A DNA stretch of 37,475 bases from JBCCXL01 sp039191605 (GTDB lineage: Bacteria > Acidobacteriota > Thermoanaerobaculia > Multivoradales > JAHZIX01), in the NCBI GenBank assembly GCA_039191605.1, contig JBCCXL010000036.1:1-37475 (forward strand). Direction: 5' to 3'. Positions 16,260 to 25,022 of this stretch are shown here, piece by piece (within the stretch, counting starts at the first letter, position 1; each line of letters starts with the position of its first letter). Under the pieces are notes generated by a model that saw only the letters and a list, made by a program, of their open reading frames with translations, was not told the DNA's origin and did not search any database. Both the position numbers and the translations under genes were made by a program.

Positions 16260-18044
16260 ATGCACCATCTCATCTCGCGTCTCCGTTGCCTACCCCTCGG
16301 GGCTCTGGCGCTCGCTGTCGCCTTCAGCGCTCTGGTCTTCACCTCCGCCGCGCAGGCGCGCATGACCGAGGCGCCGCCGAGCTTCCTGAGCCCCAAGGCC
16401 AGCGGTGCCCTCACCGCTCCCGCGGAGCTCGATCGCCGAGTGCTCTCGGCCCTGGATGTCTCTTCTTTCCTCGCTGAAGACGCCGCGCGGGATCCCATGC
16501 GGCCGGGCCCCCTGCGCTTCGCCGCAGCCCGGGAAGTGAGCTGGACCCCGGCGAGCTCCGGCAGCTGGGATCAATTGGCGGACGGCTCCCGACTCTGGCG
16601 GGTGCGTCTAGCCTCCCTAGAGGCCCGCTCCGTGAGCCTGGCCTTCACCCGCTTCAACCTGCCGCCGGGAGCCAAGCTATGGATCTACGATGCTTCCGGT
16701 GAGCGGGTGGAAGGGGCCTATACCGCGGCTGACCGCACGGCTCAGGGCGAGCTGTGGACCCCTCTCTTCGAGACCGAAGAGGTGGTGGTGGAGCTGCTGT
16801 TGCCGGCGGGCTACTCGGGCTCGGTGGAGGGCGTGCTAGAGATCGGGCGCCTGCATCACGGCTATCGCACCCTTTCGGACATCACCAAGCAGGGGGCCTG
16901 CAATATCGACGTGGTGTGCCCCCAGGGTGACGCCTGGCGCGACCAGATTCGCGCCGTCGGCTGGTACACGGTGCAGGGAATCGGCCTTTGCACCGGCACC
17001 CTGGTGAACAACACCGCCCAGGACCTGCGCCCCTACTTCCTCTCGGCGGAGCATTGCGGCGTGACCCCCGGTAGCGCTGGCTCGATGGTGGTGTACTGGA
17101 ATTACGAAGCTCCGAACTGCGGTCAGCTGAGCGGCGGCTCGCTGGCAGACAACCAGAGCGGAGCCATTTGGCGGGCGGCGGATGCCGGCCCACCGGCGGC
17201 GGGCTCCGACATGCTCTTGGTGGAGCTAGACGATGACCCGGCGGCTGCCTTTGACGTCCACTTCGCCGGCTGGGATGCCCGCGGCACCGCGCCCCTGGCG
17301 ACCGTTGGAATCCACCATCCCAACCTCGACGAGAAGTCCATCTCCTTCGACAACAACCCGCTGCAGATCGATAGCAGCGAGTATTGGCGAGTGGGGGCGT
17401 GGGAAGAAGGCACCACCGAGGGCGGTTCTTCCGGCTCCTGTCTCTTCGACGCTAACAGCGGCCTTTGTGTTGGCACTCTATTCGGGGGGTTCGCCTCCTG
17501 CAACGACCGCAACGCGCCGGATTTCTACGGTCGCATGGACGCCCACTGGACTGGCCCCAGTCCGACCTCCCGGCTGCGGGACTGGCTCGATCCGGGGAAT
17601 ACCGGTCAGCTGACTCTCCAGGGCCGAGATCCCTCTACGGTCAGCCCGCCGCCCCCGCCTCCTCCGCCGCCACCACCGCCGGTGCAGGAGTGTGTGGAGA
17701 GCGATACCACCGCCTGCCTGCTGGACGGACGCTTCAAGATCGAGGTGAATTGGCGCAACTTCCAGGATGAGGTAGGGGACGGCACTATCGTGCCTCTGGC
17801 CTCCGATCGCTCGGTGCTGTTGTGGTTCTTCCGCGACAACAACTACGAGATGTTGGTGAAGATCGTCGACGCTTGTGCCGCCGCGGCGCCGCGCTATTGG
17901 GTCCTCGCCGCCGCGGCGACCAACGTGGAATACGACATCGTGGTCACCGACGTAGTAGCAGGAAAATCCCGCACCTACTCCAATGACCTCGGGACGAATG
18001 CGCCCGCGATCACCGACACGTCCTTCTTCGATACCTGCCCCTGA
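16260..18044 (+). CDS. Secreted lysyl-endopeptidase-like serine protease with C-terminal accessory domain
   Basis: About 594 residues from ATG 16260 (GGAG about 10 nt upstream), starting with a clear Sec signal peptide ending SAAQA. The chymotrypsin-fold protease resembles Achromobacter protease I-type enzymes: catalytic His265 in LSAEHC, Asp317 in SDMLLVELD and Ser391 in GGSSGSC, with many cysteines for disulfides. A run of 12 prolines (about 463-474) links to a C-terminal domain of about 115 residues with CVESDTTACLLDGRFKIEV, VLLWFFRDNNYEMLVKIVD and a final DTSFFDTCP. I associate this domain with secreted proteins of Acidobacteriota and know of no defined function. An upstream in-frame ATG (16173) would put 29 Arg-rich residues before the signal and is rejected. 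The cleavage preference for lysine is not provable here. Confidence 0.87.
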   Translation: MHHLISRLRCLPLGALALAVAFSALVFTSAAQARMTEAPPSFLSPKASGALTAPAELDRRVLSALDVSSFLAEDAARDPMRPGPLRFAAAREVSWTPASSGSWDQLADGSRLWRVRLASLEARSVSLAFTRFNLPPGAKLWIYDASGERVEGAYTAADRTAQGELWTPLFETEEVVVELLLPAGYSGSVEGVLEIGRLHHGYRTLSDITKQGACNIDVVCPQGDAWRDQIRAVGWYTVQGIGLCTGTLVNNTAQDLRPYFLSAEHCGVTPGSAGSMVVYWNYEAPNCGQLSGGSLADNQSGAIWRAADAGPPAAGSDMLLVELDDDPAAAFDVHFAGWDARGTAPLATVGIHHPNLDEKSISFDNNPLQIDSSEYWRVGAWEEGTTEGGSSGSCLFDANSGLCVGTLFGGFASCNDRNAPDFYGRMDAHWTGPSPTSRLRDWLDPGNTGQLTLQGRDPSTVSPPPPPPPPPPPPVQECVESDTTACLLDGRFKIEVNWRNFQDEVGDGTIVPLASDRSVLLWFFRDNNYEMLVKIVDACAAAAPRYWVLAAAATNVEYDIVVTDVVAGKSRTYSNDLGTNAPAITDTSFFDTCP

Positions 18045-18942
18045 ACGCAGCTCCTGCGTCTGGCCCTCAAGCCTGGCGCTACCGCGATCAAGCCGACGGC
18101 AAGCATCGCGTTTGGCGGTTCACTTTTTGGTTTGCCCGTCAGCTCGCCCGTCAGTCCGCCCTTCTGCGCCGAACCGGTGCGGAGGGGCGGAGGGGCGGAG
18201 CTTTAGGTAGGGAGCCTGAACAAGGAGGGACCTTGCCGCTCGAGTGCTGGGCACCCGGGCGGCAAGGGGCTCGCTCACGAGAGGGGTCGGAATGAGCGGG
18301 CCGAATGGGGTGGGGATAGAGGAGGGCTCGAAGCAGCTCACGCTGCGCCGAGGTCATCGTGGAGGCCGCGATGACGAAAGCACCGGAAGCGCGAACCGGC
18401 GCGGGGGGAAATGGAGCGATCGACGTGGGGAGACGCCGATGGCTGCTCCAGGGGGATTCGGCCTGTCCAGGCCCGGTGCTCGACCCTATTTCGGAGATTT
18501 CCTCGAGAGGGGAGGCACTGCGAGCCCTGGGGAAGGCGATGAAGAGAAAAGAGCCAGGAGCGTTCAACGGAAACCGCTCCGTTATTCGCTTATGCAGAAT
18601 TTAGAATATAAGGTCTAAATAGTCAACCCCGTCGAGGCCGGCCTTCATCGAGACCGGTTCTGAGCGCTGGTCAAGCGCGAGCCTCGCGGGCTTCCAGGTC
18701 TCCGCCAGGGGCTAGTCGGTCAGCCGGTGCTCCATCGCCGGCTGCTTTCCCCCGGGCGGCTCTTCCGCGACCTCTGCTCGACAGAGCCTCTCTCCCTAGG
18801 CCACCGCTTGGACGCGTCGGCCTAGGAGGTCTTGCCCCGTGTCGCTTTAGGCGACGCAGGAAAGCTCGGACTACGGAGGAAGTCTTAGAGGACGCGACGG
18901 AAAGGTGGGGCGCGCTGACCGAGGCTCGGGGTGTCGAGGGAT
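18045..18942. other. Roughly 900-bp region without a convincing gene
   Basis: Open frames here give Arg/Pro/Ser-rich products without domains and look like GC-rich shadows. A small hairpin ACGCAG-CTC-CTGCGT follows the protease stop (18045-18059). An AT-rich island lies at 18581-18626. Two hairpins lie at 18795-18826 (CCTAGGCC/GGCCTAGG) and 18839-18857 (7 bp, loop TTTAG), downstream of the minus-strand STAS gene. It could hold an RNA gene or decayed sequence. I looked for the signature segments of RNase P RNA, SRP RNA and tmRNA and did not find them. Confidence 0.4.
18598..18626 (-). promoter_or_regulatory. Possible sigma-70 promoter reading leftward
   Basis: On the minus strand TTGACT (18626-18621) is followed after 17 nt by TAAATT (18603-18598), in the only AT-rich stretch of this region. 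An inverted repeat TTTAGA/TCTAAA sits within it. What it would transcribe is unclear, since no minus-strand gene follows. Confidence 0.3.
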
Positions 18943-19305
18943 CTAGGAGTCCGCGGCTTCGGCGGGTTGCTGCAGGGCGTCGATCGCCGCCTGCTGACTC
19001 TCATGGACGTCCAGCAGGGGAAGCACCTGGCTGAGCTGCAGGACTCGCTGCACCCGTCCGCCCATCTTGGTGGTCGCCAGCCGTGCGCCGAGGGCCTGAG
19101 TCTTCTGCAGGCTGGAGGCGATCTCGCCGACCCCCGCGCTATCGATGTAGCTCACCCCTTCGAGGTTGAGCACAATCTTCCGAAATCCCTGTTCGAAGGC
19201 TTCTCCCAAGCTGTGGGCAAGAAGCTCATCGCCGACGCCGGCAACCAACTTGCCCGTCAGCTCGATTACCGTCACGTCGTCAAAAACCGTCACATTGCGT
19301 TGCAT
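18943..19305 (-). CDS. STAS-domain protein, anti-sigma-factor-antagonist type
   Basis: A single STAS domain of about 120 residues, like SpoIIAA/RsbV. The switch motif YIDSAGVGEI carries the serine (residue 56 from this start) that a partner anti-sigma kinase phosphorylates in the family. In that family the unphosphorylated form binds the anti-sigma factor and frees the sigma factor. The start at 19305 (MQRNVTVFDD) fits the family length; an ATG 11 codons upstream is possible, and neither has a good ribosome binding site. No RsbW-like kinase or sigma factor lies nearby, so its partners are elsewhere. It is divergent from the LON-domain gene. Confidence 0.85.
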   Translation of the reverse strand: MQRNVTVFDDVTVIELTGKLVAGVGDELLAHSLGEAFEQGFRKIVLNLEGVSYIDSAGVGEIASSLQKTQALGARLATTKMGGRVQRVLQLSQVLPLLDVHESQQAAIDALQQPAEAADS

Positions 19306-19422
19306 GGCGGCGATGATAGCAGGCCATGGGGGCTCCATCGCATCGGCGTGGCTGCTATTCTTGGCTCGCTACGAGGAGCGCCCAGCAGAGCCGCTGGCCG
19401 CACTCATCGAAGGCCCATTGCG

Positions 19423-20133
19423 ATGACTGAACCACTTGACACAACTCCACTACCGCCGGTTCTGAGGGTCTTTCCTCTGACCGGTTCCCTGCTCCTGCCC
19501 GGCAACTTTCTGCCGCTGCACGTCTTCGAACCGCGCTATCGAAACATGGTCGAAGATGCTTTGGCTTCGGATCAAATGATCGGCATGATTCAGCCCCGAC
19601 AGCGTGGGGCGGATGACTTGGGTCTTCCGGATCCCTACGGCGATGCCGAAGAGGTGGGGGCGATGGATCGCCCGGATCTCTACGCCGTGGGCTGCGTTGG
19701 GCGCATCGATCAGCACCGTGAGATGCCGGACGGTCGGTATGTTCTCGCTCTGGTGGGAGTGGCCCGCTTTCGGGTGAAGGAGGAGCTCGACCTCCACCGC
19801 GGCTATCGGCGGGTTTCGGCCGATTACGAAGAATTCGAAAGCGACGTCGAGCCACCGCCGCTGATGGATGGTGGGGACGAGCTGCTGCAGCGGCTGGAGG
19901 CTTTCTCCCTTCGTCAGGGCATGAGCCTGGATACGGAGCGCATCCGCAAGCTGCCGGAGTCGGCCCTGGTCAACGGCTTGGCGATGGCCTTACCCTTTGC
20001 CGCGGCGGAAAAACAGGCCCTGCTGGAGGCCAGTCCGCAGATTCGCCCGGAGGTGCTGATGACCCTGCTCGACATGGGCCTGAACGGTAACTCCGCCGAG
20101 GAGCGCTCCCTGGCCCCTACCGATCCGAATTGA
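19423..20133 (+). CDS. LON substrate-binding-domain protein (no protease domain)
   Basis: A 236-residue cytoplasmic protein with the N-terminal domain of Lon proteases: VFPLTGSLLLPGNFLPLHVFEPRYR near the start, then IGMIQP and a YAVGCVGRI strand. The Lon ATPase and protease domains are absent, so it belongs to the stand-alone LON-domain family, whose biochemical role is poorly defined. ATG 19423 has GAAGG 9 nt upstream. The frame stays open far upstream antisense to the STAS gene, but no conserved sequence is there. Confidence 0.85.
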   Translation: MTEPLDTTPLPPVLRVFPLTGSLLLPGNFLPLHVFEPRYRNMVEDALASDQMIGMIQPRQRGADDLGLPDPYGDAEEVGAMDRPDLYAVGCVGRIDQHREMPDGRYVLALVGVARFRVKEELDLHRGYRRVSADYEEFESDVEPPPLMDGGDELLQRLEAFSLRQGMSLDTERIRKLPESALVNGLAMALPFAAAEKQALLEASPQIRPEVLMTLLDMGLNGNSAEERSLAPTDPN

Positions 20134-20329
20134 TTTGTCGGGCTAAGTTGAGAAGCCCGCTCGCTTCAGCCCCCGGATGGAGCTAGCTCCAGGAGCGCAT
20201 CTGGACCCGCTGCCAACACGGGTGGACCCGCGGGCAGGTGAGCGTCGGTGGCTGGCGCGGTCGATTCGGGGAGTGGACCCCGGGAGACGCTCCGAGGAAT
20301 GGATCCGGGGCGAGATCCCAGGGGGGGAC

Positions 20330-20953
20330 TCAGCGGAGGGGCGCGACGCCGGGGGCGACTTCCCGCACCTCGTCCCAGCAGCTTTCCCTCAGGCGAGCCC
20401 ATTCCAGCTTGAACCAGGGGCTGTAGCGCTCCGGGTGGGCGGCCACTCGCTGCTCTAGCTCGTCGGGGGCGATGAAATGCCAGTCCGCAACCTCGGTGGG
20501 GTTGGTTTGTACCTGCCCCTGGCAGCGGCCGACATACACCGCGCAGAGCTCGTGTTCCGAGCCGACGTCCCGATAGCGCGCGTGGTACTGGAATTTATAG
20601 AGGAAGCGTAGCTCCTCGCCGATGCTGCAGGTCAGCCCCAGCTCTTCCTGGATCCTGCGCTCCGCCGCCTGATCCACCGTCTCTCCGCGGCGCGGATGAG
20701 AGCAGCAGCTATTGGACCAGATCAGGGGCCACAGGGGCTTGCTGGCGCTGCGCTGCTGCATCAGCACGTGACCGCGCTCGTCGAAGAGGAAGACCGAGAA
20801 GGCACGGTGCAGATGCCCGTCGCCCTGGTGGGCTTCCACCTTCGGCATGTGGCCGATGACTCGGTCCTCTGAATCCACCAGGATCAGGGGCTCGTCGTCG
20901 AAGGAGACCACCGGTGCGGTGGCGATGGCGGGGCTGGAGAGAGATTGGCTCAT
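20330..20953 (-). CDS. idi: Isopentenyl-diphosphate delta-isomerase, type I
   Basis: A Nudix-fold enzyme that interconverts isopentenyl and dimethylallyl diphosphate for isoprenoid synthesis. The 207-residue protein shows HLHRAFSVFLFD, the NSCCSHP segment with catalytic Cys84, the Nudix-like RRIQEELGL, and YHARYRDVGSEHE with the acidic catalytic residues around 133-135. Length and motifs fit type I IDI. It stands alone on the minus strand, divergent from thyA, with about 60 bp between their starts. Confidence 0.94.
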   Translation of the reverse strand: MSQSLSSPAIATAPVVSFDDEPLILVDSEDRVIGHMPKVEAHQGDGHLHRAFSVFLFDERGHVLMQQRSASKPLWPLIWSNSCCSHPRRGETVDQAAERRIQEELGLTCSIGEELRFLYKFQYHARYRDVGSEHELCAVYVGRCQGQVQTNPTEVADWHFIAPDELEQRVAAHPERYSPWFKLEWARLRESCWDEVREVAPGVAPLR

Positions 20954-21015
20954 GGTCGGCTCCGAAGAGAAGGAGAGAGCATACCAGAGAGCCCGCCGGT
21001 GGTAGAGTTCCGGAC

Positions 21016-21810
21016 ATGCAGCAATATCTAGATCTGATGCGGCACGTGCTGGAGACAGGGGCTCTCCGAGACGATCGTACCGGAGTCGGCACCGTGGGGA
21101 TCTTCGGCCACCAAATGCGCTTCGATCTCTCCGCGGGCTTCCCCTTGGTGACCACCAAGAAGGTGCATTGGCGCTCCATCGTCCACGAGCTGCTGTGGTT
21201 CCTGCGGGGCGAGACCAACGTGCGCTCGCTGCAGGACGTCGGAGTGCGGATCTGGAATGAATGGGCGGCGGAAGACGGCGAGCTGGGGCCCATCTACGGC
21301 TATCAATGGCGCTCGTGGCCGGGGGTCGACGGCGCCACCCACGATCAGATTCTCGAGGCTCAGCGCATGCTGCGGGAGACTCCTCACTCGCGCCGCATCC
21401 TGGTGTCCGCCTGGAACGTGGCCCAGATCGAGGAGATGGCCCTGCCGCCCTGCCACACCCTGTTTCAGTTCTCTGTCCAGGGGGGGCGCCTCTGCTGCCA
21501 GCTCTACCAGCGCTCCGCCGATATCTTCCTCGGTCTGCCCTTCAATATCGCCTCCTACGCGCTGCTCACCACCATGATGGCCCGCGCGGTGGGGCTCGAG
21601 CCGGGGGACTTCGTCCACACTCTGGGGGACGCCCACCTCTACAGCAATCATCTGGAGCAGGCCCGGGAGCAGCTCTCCCGGGAGCCTCGACCCTTGCCTC
21701 GGCTGGTGTTGGAGCGAGAGGTGGAATCGGTGCTGGATTATCGCTTCGAGGACTTTCGCATCGAGGGCTACGACCCTCACCCCCATATCAAGGCCGCGGT
21801 GGCGGTTTGA
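21016..21810 (+). CDS. thyA: Thymidylate synthase
   Basis: Methylates dUMP to dTMP with methylene-tetrahydrofolate, giving dihydrofolate. The product is 264 residues, the same length as E. coli ThyA, with the catalytic Cys146 in ALPPCHTLFQF, the QRSADIFLGLPFNIASYA motif and an Arg21 loop (DDRTGVGT). ATG 21016 was chosen because it gives the canonical N-terminus; the ribosome binding site is weak. folA follows about 55 bp later and recycles the dihydrofolate made here. Confidence 0.96.
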   Translation: MQQYLDLMRHVLETGALRDDRTGVGTVGIFGHQMRFDLSAGFPLVTTKKVHWRSIVHELLWFLRGETNVRSLQDVGVRIWNEWAAEDGELGPIYGYQWRSWPGVDGATHDQILEAQRMLRETPHSRRILVSAWNVAQIEEMALPPCHTLFQFSVQGGRLCCQLYQRSADIFLGLPFNIASYALLTTMMARAVGLEPGDFVHTLGDAHLYSNHLEQAREQLSREPRPLPRLVLEREVESVLDYRFEDFRIEGYDPHPHIKAAVAV

Positions 21811-21880
21811 GGGCGACCCTTCTGAGGGCGGCCTTTTTGAGGCTGATGGTTTGAGGCCGGTATTTTGAGGCTGGCACCGC
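21809..21880. repeat. Five 14-15-bp tandem units between thyA and folA
   Basis: Units of the type GAGGGCGACCCTTCT and GAGGCTGATGGTTT run from the thyA stop codon into the first codons of folA. The likely TTG start of folA lies within the array. Confidence 0.65.
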
Positions 21881-22452
21881 AGGGGGAAGGTGCCGCCGAC
21901 GGCAGCCCAGATTCCGAAGGACTAGCCCCCAGGGGGCTCGAGGTCGTCGTCGCGGTGGCGGAGAACGGGGTGATCGGTCGGGGCGGTGAGCTGCCCTGGC
22001 GCCTGTCTCGGGATCTTCGCCACTTCAAGGAGCTGACCTGGGGGCATTGGCTGTTGATGGGCCGCAAGACCTTTCAATCCATCGGGCGGCCGCTGCCGGG
22101 GCGCGAGACGGTGGTGCTCTCGAGGCAGGGCTTCGGCGCCGAGGGAGTGAACGTCGTGCCCTCTTTGAAGGCAGCTTTGGAACGGGTGCCGGCCGGGCAA
22201 CGAGCCTTCGTCGTGGGCGGCGCGGCGGTGTATGCGGAGGCTCTGCCCTTCGCCTCGAGGCTGCACTGGACGGCGGTGCACGGTGAGCCGAAGGGAGACG
22301 TGCTCTTTCCCGCGGTGGACTGGGAGCGCTGGGAGCTGGAGTGGCAGCAGGCCCACGGCGCCGACGAGCGCCACGACTTCGACTTCACCTTTCGCCGCTA
22401 TCGGCGCCGTGCTGAGCCGGGGCCGGGTGCTGAATCAGGAACGGGCGCATGA
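21865..22452 (+). CDS. folA: Dihydrofolate reductase
   Basis: Reduces dihydrofolate to tetrahydrofolate with NADPH, closing the cycle opened by ThyA. The conserved domain starts near residue 26 with VVVAVAENGVIGRGGELPWR. Trp45 and Asp50 match the substrate-site Trp and Asp, and GRKTFQSIGRPLPGR (66-80) is the cofactor-site segment. No ATG or GTG lies in frame before the domain, so TTG 21865 is the best start; the first 24 residues look unconserved. The 3' end overlaps the transporter gene by 4 nt (ATGA). Confidence 0.9.
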   Translation: MRLAPQGEGAADGSPDSEGLAPRGLEVVVAVAENGVIGRGGELPWRLSRDLRHFKELTWGHWLLMGRKTFQSIGRPLPGRETVVLSRQGFGAEGVNVVPSLKAALERVPAGQRAFVVGGAAVYAEALPFASRLHWTAVHGEPKGDVLFPAVDWERWELEWQQAHGADERHDFDFTFRRYRRRAEPGPGAESGTGA

Positions 22453-23405
22453 AGGGGCAGGACGGTACGCCCCCCTCCCCACCTCGTCGGGCCACCCCCT
22501 GGGGGGCCTACGGCATCCTGGTGGTGGTCTTCATCATCTGGGCCAACTCCTTCGTCGCCGCCCGGGTGCTGGTGGGAGATGGCGTGCCGGAGGCGGAGCG
22601 TCTCAGCGCGCTGCAATTCGTGCTGGTGCGCTTTGCGCCGGTGGCGCTTTGGGGGCTGGCCTTCTTTGCCGCTCGCTGCTCCGCCCGGGTGGAGGCCAAG
22701 CGCCTGCTGCTGAGCCATTGGGGGCTGCTGCTGATGCTGGCGGCGGCCAACGTGTGGGGCTACAACCTCGCCTTCGGGGAAGGGCACCACCGGGTTTCCG
22801 CCGGCACCGGGGCGCTGATCATCGTGCTGAACCCGGTGTTCACCTTTCTGCTCTCGGTGCTGCTGGGCTTCGAGAGGGTGTTGGCGACGCGCATCGCGGG
22901 GCTCTCGGTGGCCTTCGCGGGGATTTGGGTGGTGGTGGTCTACGGCGCTGGACGGGCGGTGGAGCCAGCGTATTTTCAGGACGCGGCGATCCTCGTTCTC
23001 GCTCCGGTGTGCTGGGCCCTCTACACCGTGTTCGGCAAGCCGCTGCTAGAGCAGACCTCGCCGATGGTGCTGACCTTCCTGGTGCTGGCCATCGGTTCCC
23101 TGCCGACTCTCCCCTGGCTCGCCCTCGACACGGATCTTCATCAACGCCTCGCCGCCTGGGGCTGGGAGCGCTGGTCCGCCGCCCTCTTCCTCTCGGTGGG
23201 ATGCACCATCCTCGCCTTCTGGCTGTGGTTTGTCGCCCTGAAGCAAATGGAGGCGAGCAGCGCGGCGGCCTTCGTGTTCCTCAATCCGCCGCTGGCAGTG
23301 CTCTTCGAGTGGCTGTGGCTCGGGCGACGGCCGGAGATCGCTCTGCTGGCCGGCGGAGTGCTGGTGCTGCTGGGGGTCTGGCTGTGTAATCGCAGTCCCG
23401 GGTAA
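22449..23405 (+). CDS. EamA-family drug/metabolite transporter
   Basis: A 318-residue inner-membrane protein with about ten hydrophobic helices arranged as two EamA repeats (FIIWANSFVAARVLV in the first, CTILAFWLWFVALKQMEAS in the second), typical of the DMT superfamily of small-molecule exporters. ATG 22449 overlaps the folA stop, so it is co-translated with folate genes. The family does not allow a substrate to be named. Confidence 0.9.
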   Translation: MKGQDGTPPSPPRRATPWGAYGILVVVFIIWANSFVAARVLVGDGVPEAERLSALQFVLVRFAPVALWGLAFFAARCSARVEAKRLLLSHWGLLLMLAAANVWGYNLAFGEGHHRVSAGTGALIIVLNPVFTFLLSVLLGFERVLATRIAGLSVAFAGIWVVVVYGAGRAVEPAYFQDAAILVLAPVCWALYTVFGKPLLEQTSPMVLTFLVLAIGSLPTLPWLALDTDLHQRLAAWGWERWSAALFLSVGCTILAFWLWFVALKQMEASSAAAFVFLNPPLAVLFEWLWLGRRPEIALLAGGVLVLLGVWLCNRSPG

Positions 23406-23435
23406 GCACAGGTTTCAGTAGGACGGTGTCGGCGA

Positions 23436-24905
23436 TCAGGAAGATTCTTCCGCTAGGGTGGCGTAGCGCTCGGAGACATAGCGCGCGAAGTCGGCGTCCA
23501 GATCCTCCCAGCTGGCTCCTAGCTGAGCCCGCAGCCGCTCCGGGTCGACGCTGGCGCCTTCGGAGACGGACGCGAGGTAGCTCTGGAAGGTGGCGCGGTA
23601 GGGGTCTTCCAGCAGCCAGCGGACGACGAAGGCGCTTTGGGAGTAGTGCAGCTCCGACTGCCGCGGGTTGACGAAGGGCTGCCACTCGAGGGCGGTGAGG
23701 CGCTGGAGGGGGAGCAGTCGTCCTTCGCCTCGCCGTCGCTCCAGGAATTCCAGGGAGGCCCGGGCGCCGCTGACGCTGCGGGTGATGCCGATGGTGGTCA
23801 CCAGGCCGCCGAGCTCCGCTGGATCGAGGCTTCCGTCGGCGCGGCGGCGACTCTGGGAGAGGGCCTCCGCCAGGCCTTCGTCCAGCCAGGGGGGCAGGGC
23901 GGGGCCGACGGCGCGGCGGTTGAGCAGGTGGGTGAGCTCGTGGCTCAGGGTGGCGGCGATCTCGTCGCGATGGCGCTCGCCGACGAAGAGCACCGCCATG
24001 CCGTGGCCGGCGTGACCGACGGATTCGAGACCGGCGAGGCTCGCCTCCTGCTGGCGATAGCGCTGGTAGGCCTCAGCATTGCGGTAGAGCACCACGCTCT
24101 CCCGGGCCTGATCCCGTGGAGAGAGGCCGAAGCGGCGGGCGTAGGTGCTCTCCAGCGAGATCACCAGGGACTCCAGATCCTCCAGCAGAGCTCGATCCTG
24201 CACGTCGGTGTAGAGGGCGTAGGGCCCGAGGGTCTGCCCTGGGCGGACCGCCAGCAGCAGCTCCACCGCCCGGTCCAGGCGTTCGGGATCGGCGCTGCGC
24301 CCCGGCAGGGCGGTCACCGGCTGGGCGGCGGAGCCCAGGGGGGGCTCGGTGTGGAGGGTGCTCTCATTCAGCGGGGTCCAGCCTCGGTGAGGGCCGGCGC
24401 GCATCAAGGCCCATTCGCCCCGGCGCTCCAACAAGGCCAGGGGAGCTGGGTTGTCGAGCTCCAAAATGACCTCCGCCTGGGCCGAGGGTTCTCGCCGCAG
24501 CTGCACTCCTCGCTGCAGCCAATGAAGCTCCGGGACGTCGTATTGCACTTCTTCCCCGTCCACCAGCATGCGCTGGGGACCCTGGAATCCACTGCTCTCG
24601 CCAGCGTCTGCAATGTCTTCGCCCGTCGGCGCTGGGCCGGTCGACGTTGGTTGCCGCCGGCTATTATCGGCAGCCGGTGGAGGGGAGCCCGGGGCGCTCG
24701 GTGGCCCGTTCTGCTGCTCCGTCTGCTGCGTCGTCTGCTGGGGCGTGTAGGCATCCTGCAGGGCGGCGGCGGCAGGGCCGATCACCGGCCATTGGCGAGC
24801 TTCGGTGAGCAGCTCATGCTGTGGGTGGTAGGACAGCCACACCATCCCGGCGAAGAGGGTCACCAGGGCGACGAGGGTGATTTGTAGCAGGCAGCCGGAA
24901 CGCAT
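23436..24905 (-). CDS. Membrane-anchored HExxH protein with SH3-like domain
   Basis: About 489 residues from ATG 24905. A single N-terminal hydrophobic helix (about 6-25) should anchor it with the rest outside the cytoplasm. A Pro/Gln/Ser-rich spacer (55-105) leads to a bacterial SH3-like domain (about 126-182) and then a gluzincin-like domain with HELTH (322-326) and PWLDEGLAEA (339-348). This architecture suggests an envelope metallopeptidase. The HExxH/EGLAE pair is the same as in the protein at 7633-9552. Upstream in-frame starts would overlap the divergent AraC gene and add an unlikely N-terminus. The ribosome binding site is weak. Confidence 0.7.
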   Translation of the reverse strand: MRSGCLLQITLVALVTLFAGMVWLSYHPQHELLTEARQWPVIGPAAAALQDAYTPQQTTQQTEQQNGPPSAPGSPPPAADNSRRQPTSTGPAPTGEDIADAGESSGFQGPQRMLVDGEEVQYDVPELHWLQRGVQLRREPSAQAEVILELDNPAPLALLERRGEWALMRAGPHRGWTPLNESTLHTEPPLGSAAQPVTALPGRSADPERLDRAVELLLAVRPGQTLGPYALYTDVQDRALLEDLESLVISLESTYARRFGLSPRDQARESVVLYRNAEAYQRYRQQEASLAGLESVGHAGHGMAVLFVGERHRDEIAATLSHELTHLLNRRAVGPALPPWLDEGLAEALSQSRRRADGSLDPAELGGLVTTIGITRSVSGARASLEFLERRRGEGRLLPLQRLTALEWQPFVNPRQSELHYSQSAFVVRWLLEDPYRATFQSYLASVSEGASVDPERLRAQLGASWEDLDADFARYVSERYATLAEESS

Positions 24906-25022
24906 GGGATTTTGAGAACAGCTCGGTTGAGGAGATTGTTCCGAGAGTCGCCCCATCCTATCGAGAGGAGAGCACGGCCGACTGCGAAACCCGACGGCAG
25001 TGGGGTGCTGTACCATCCGCCC

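Noticed and set aside
18151..18567. 138-residue minus-strand frame downstream of the possible promoter at 18598-18626
   Set aside because: Composition is dominated by Pro, Arg, Ser and Ala with no hydrophobic or structural pattern, and it needs a TTG start. The nearby GGAG is not enough to call it.
18244..18618. 124-residue plus-strand frame in the gene-poor region
   Set aside because: It is Gly/Arg-rich with no domain and no convincing ribosome binding site. It looks like a by-product of high GC.
18780..18930. Possible RNase P RNA, from the AGGAAAG and GGACTAC segments
   Set aside because: The conserved core sequences of RNase P RNA are not present in order, and the matching closing segment is missing.
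18931..19422. N-terminal extension of the LON-domain protein
   Set aside because: The open frame upstream is antisense to the STAS gene and has no conserved residues. ATG 19423 has a proper ribosome binding site.
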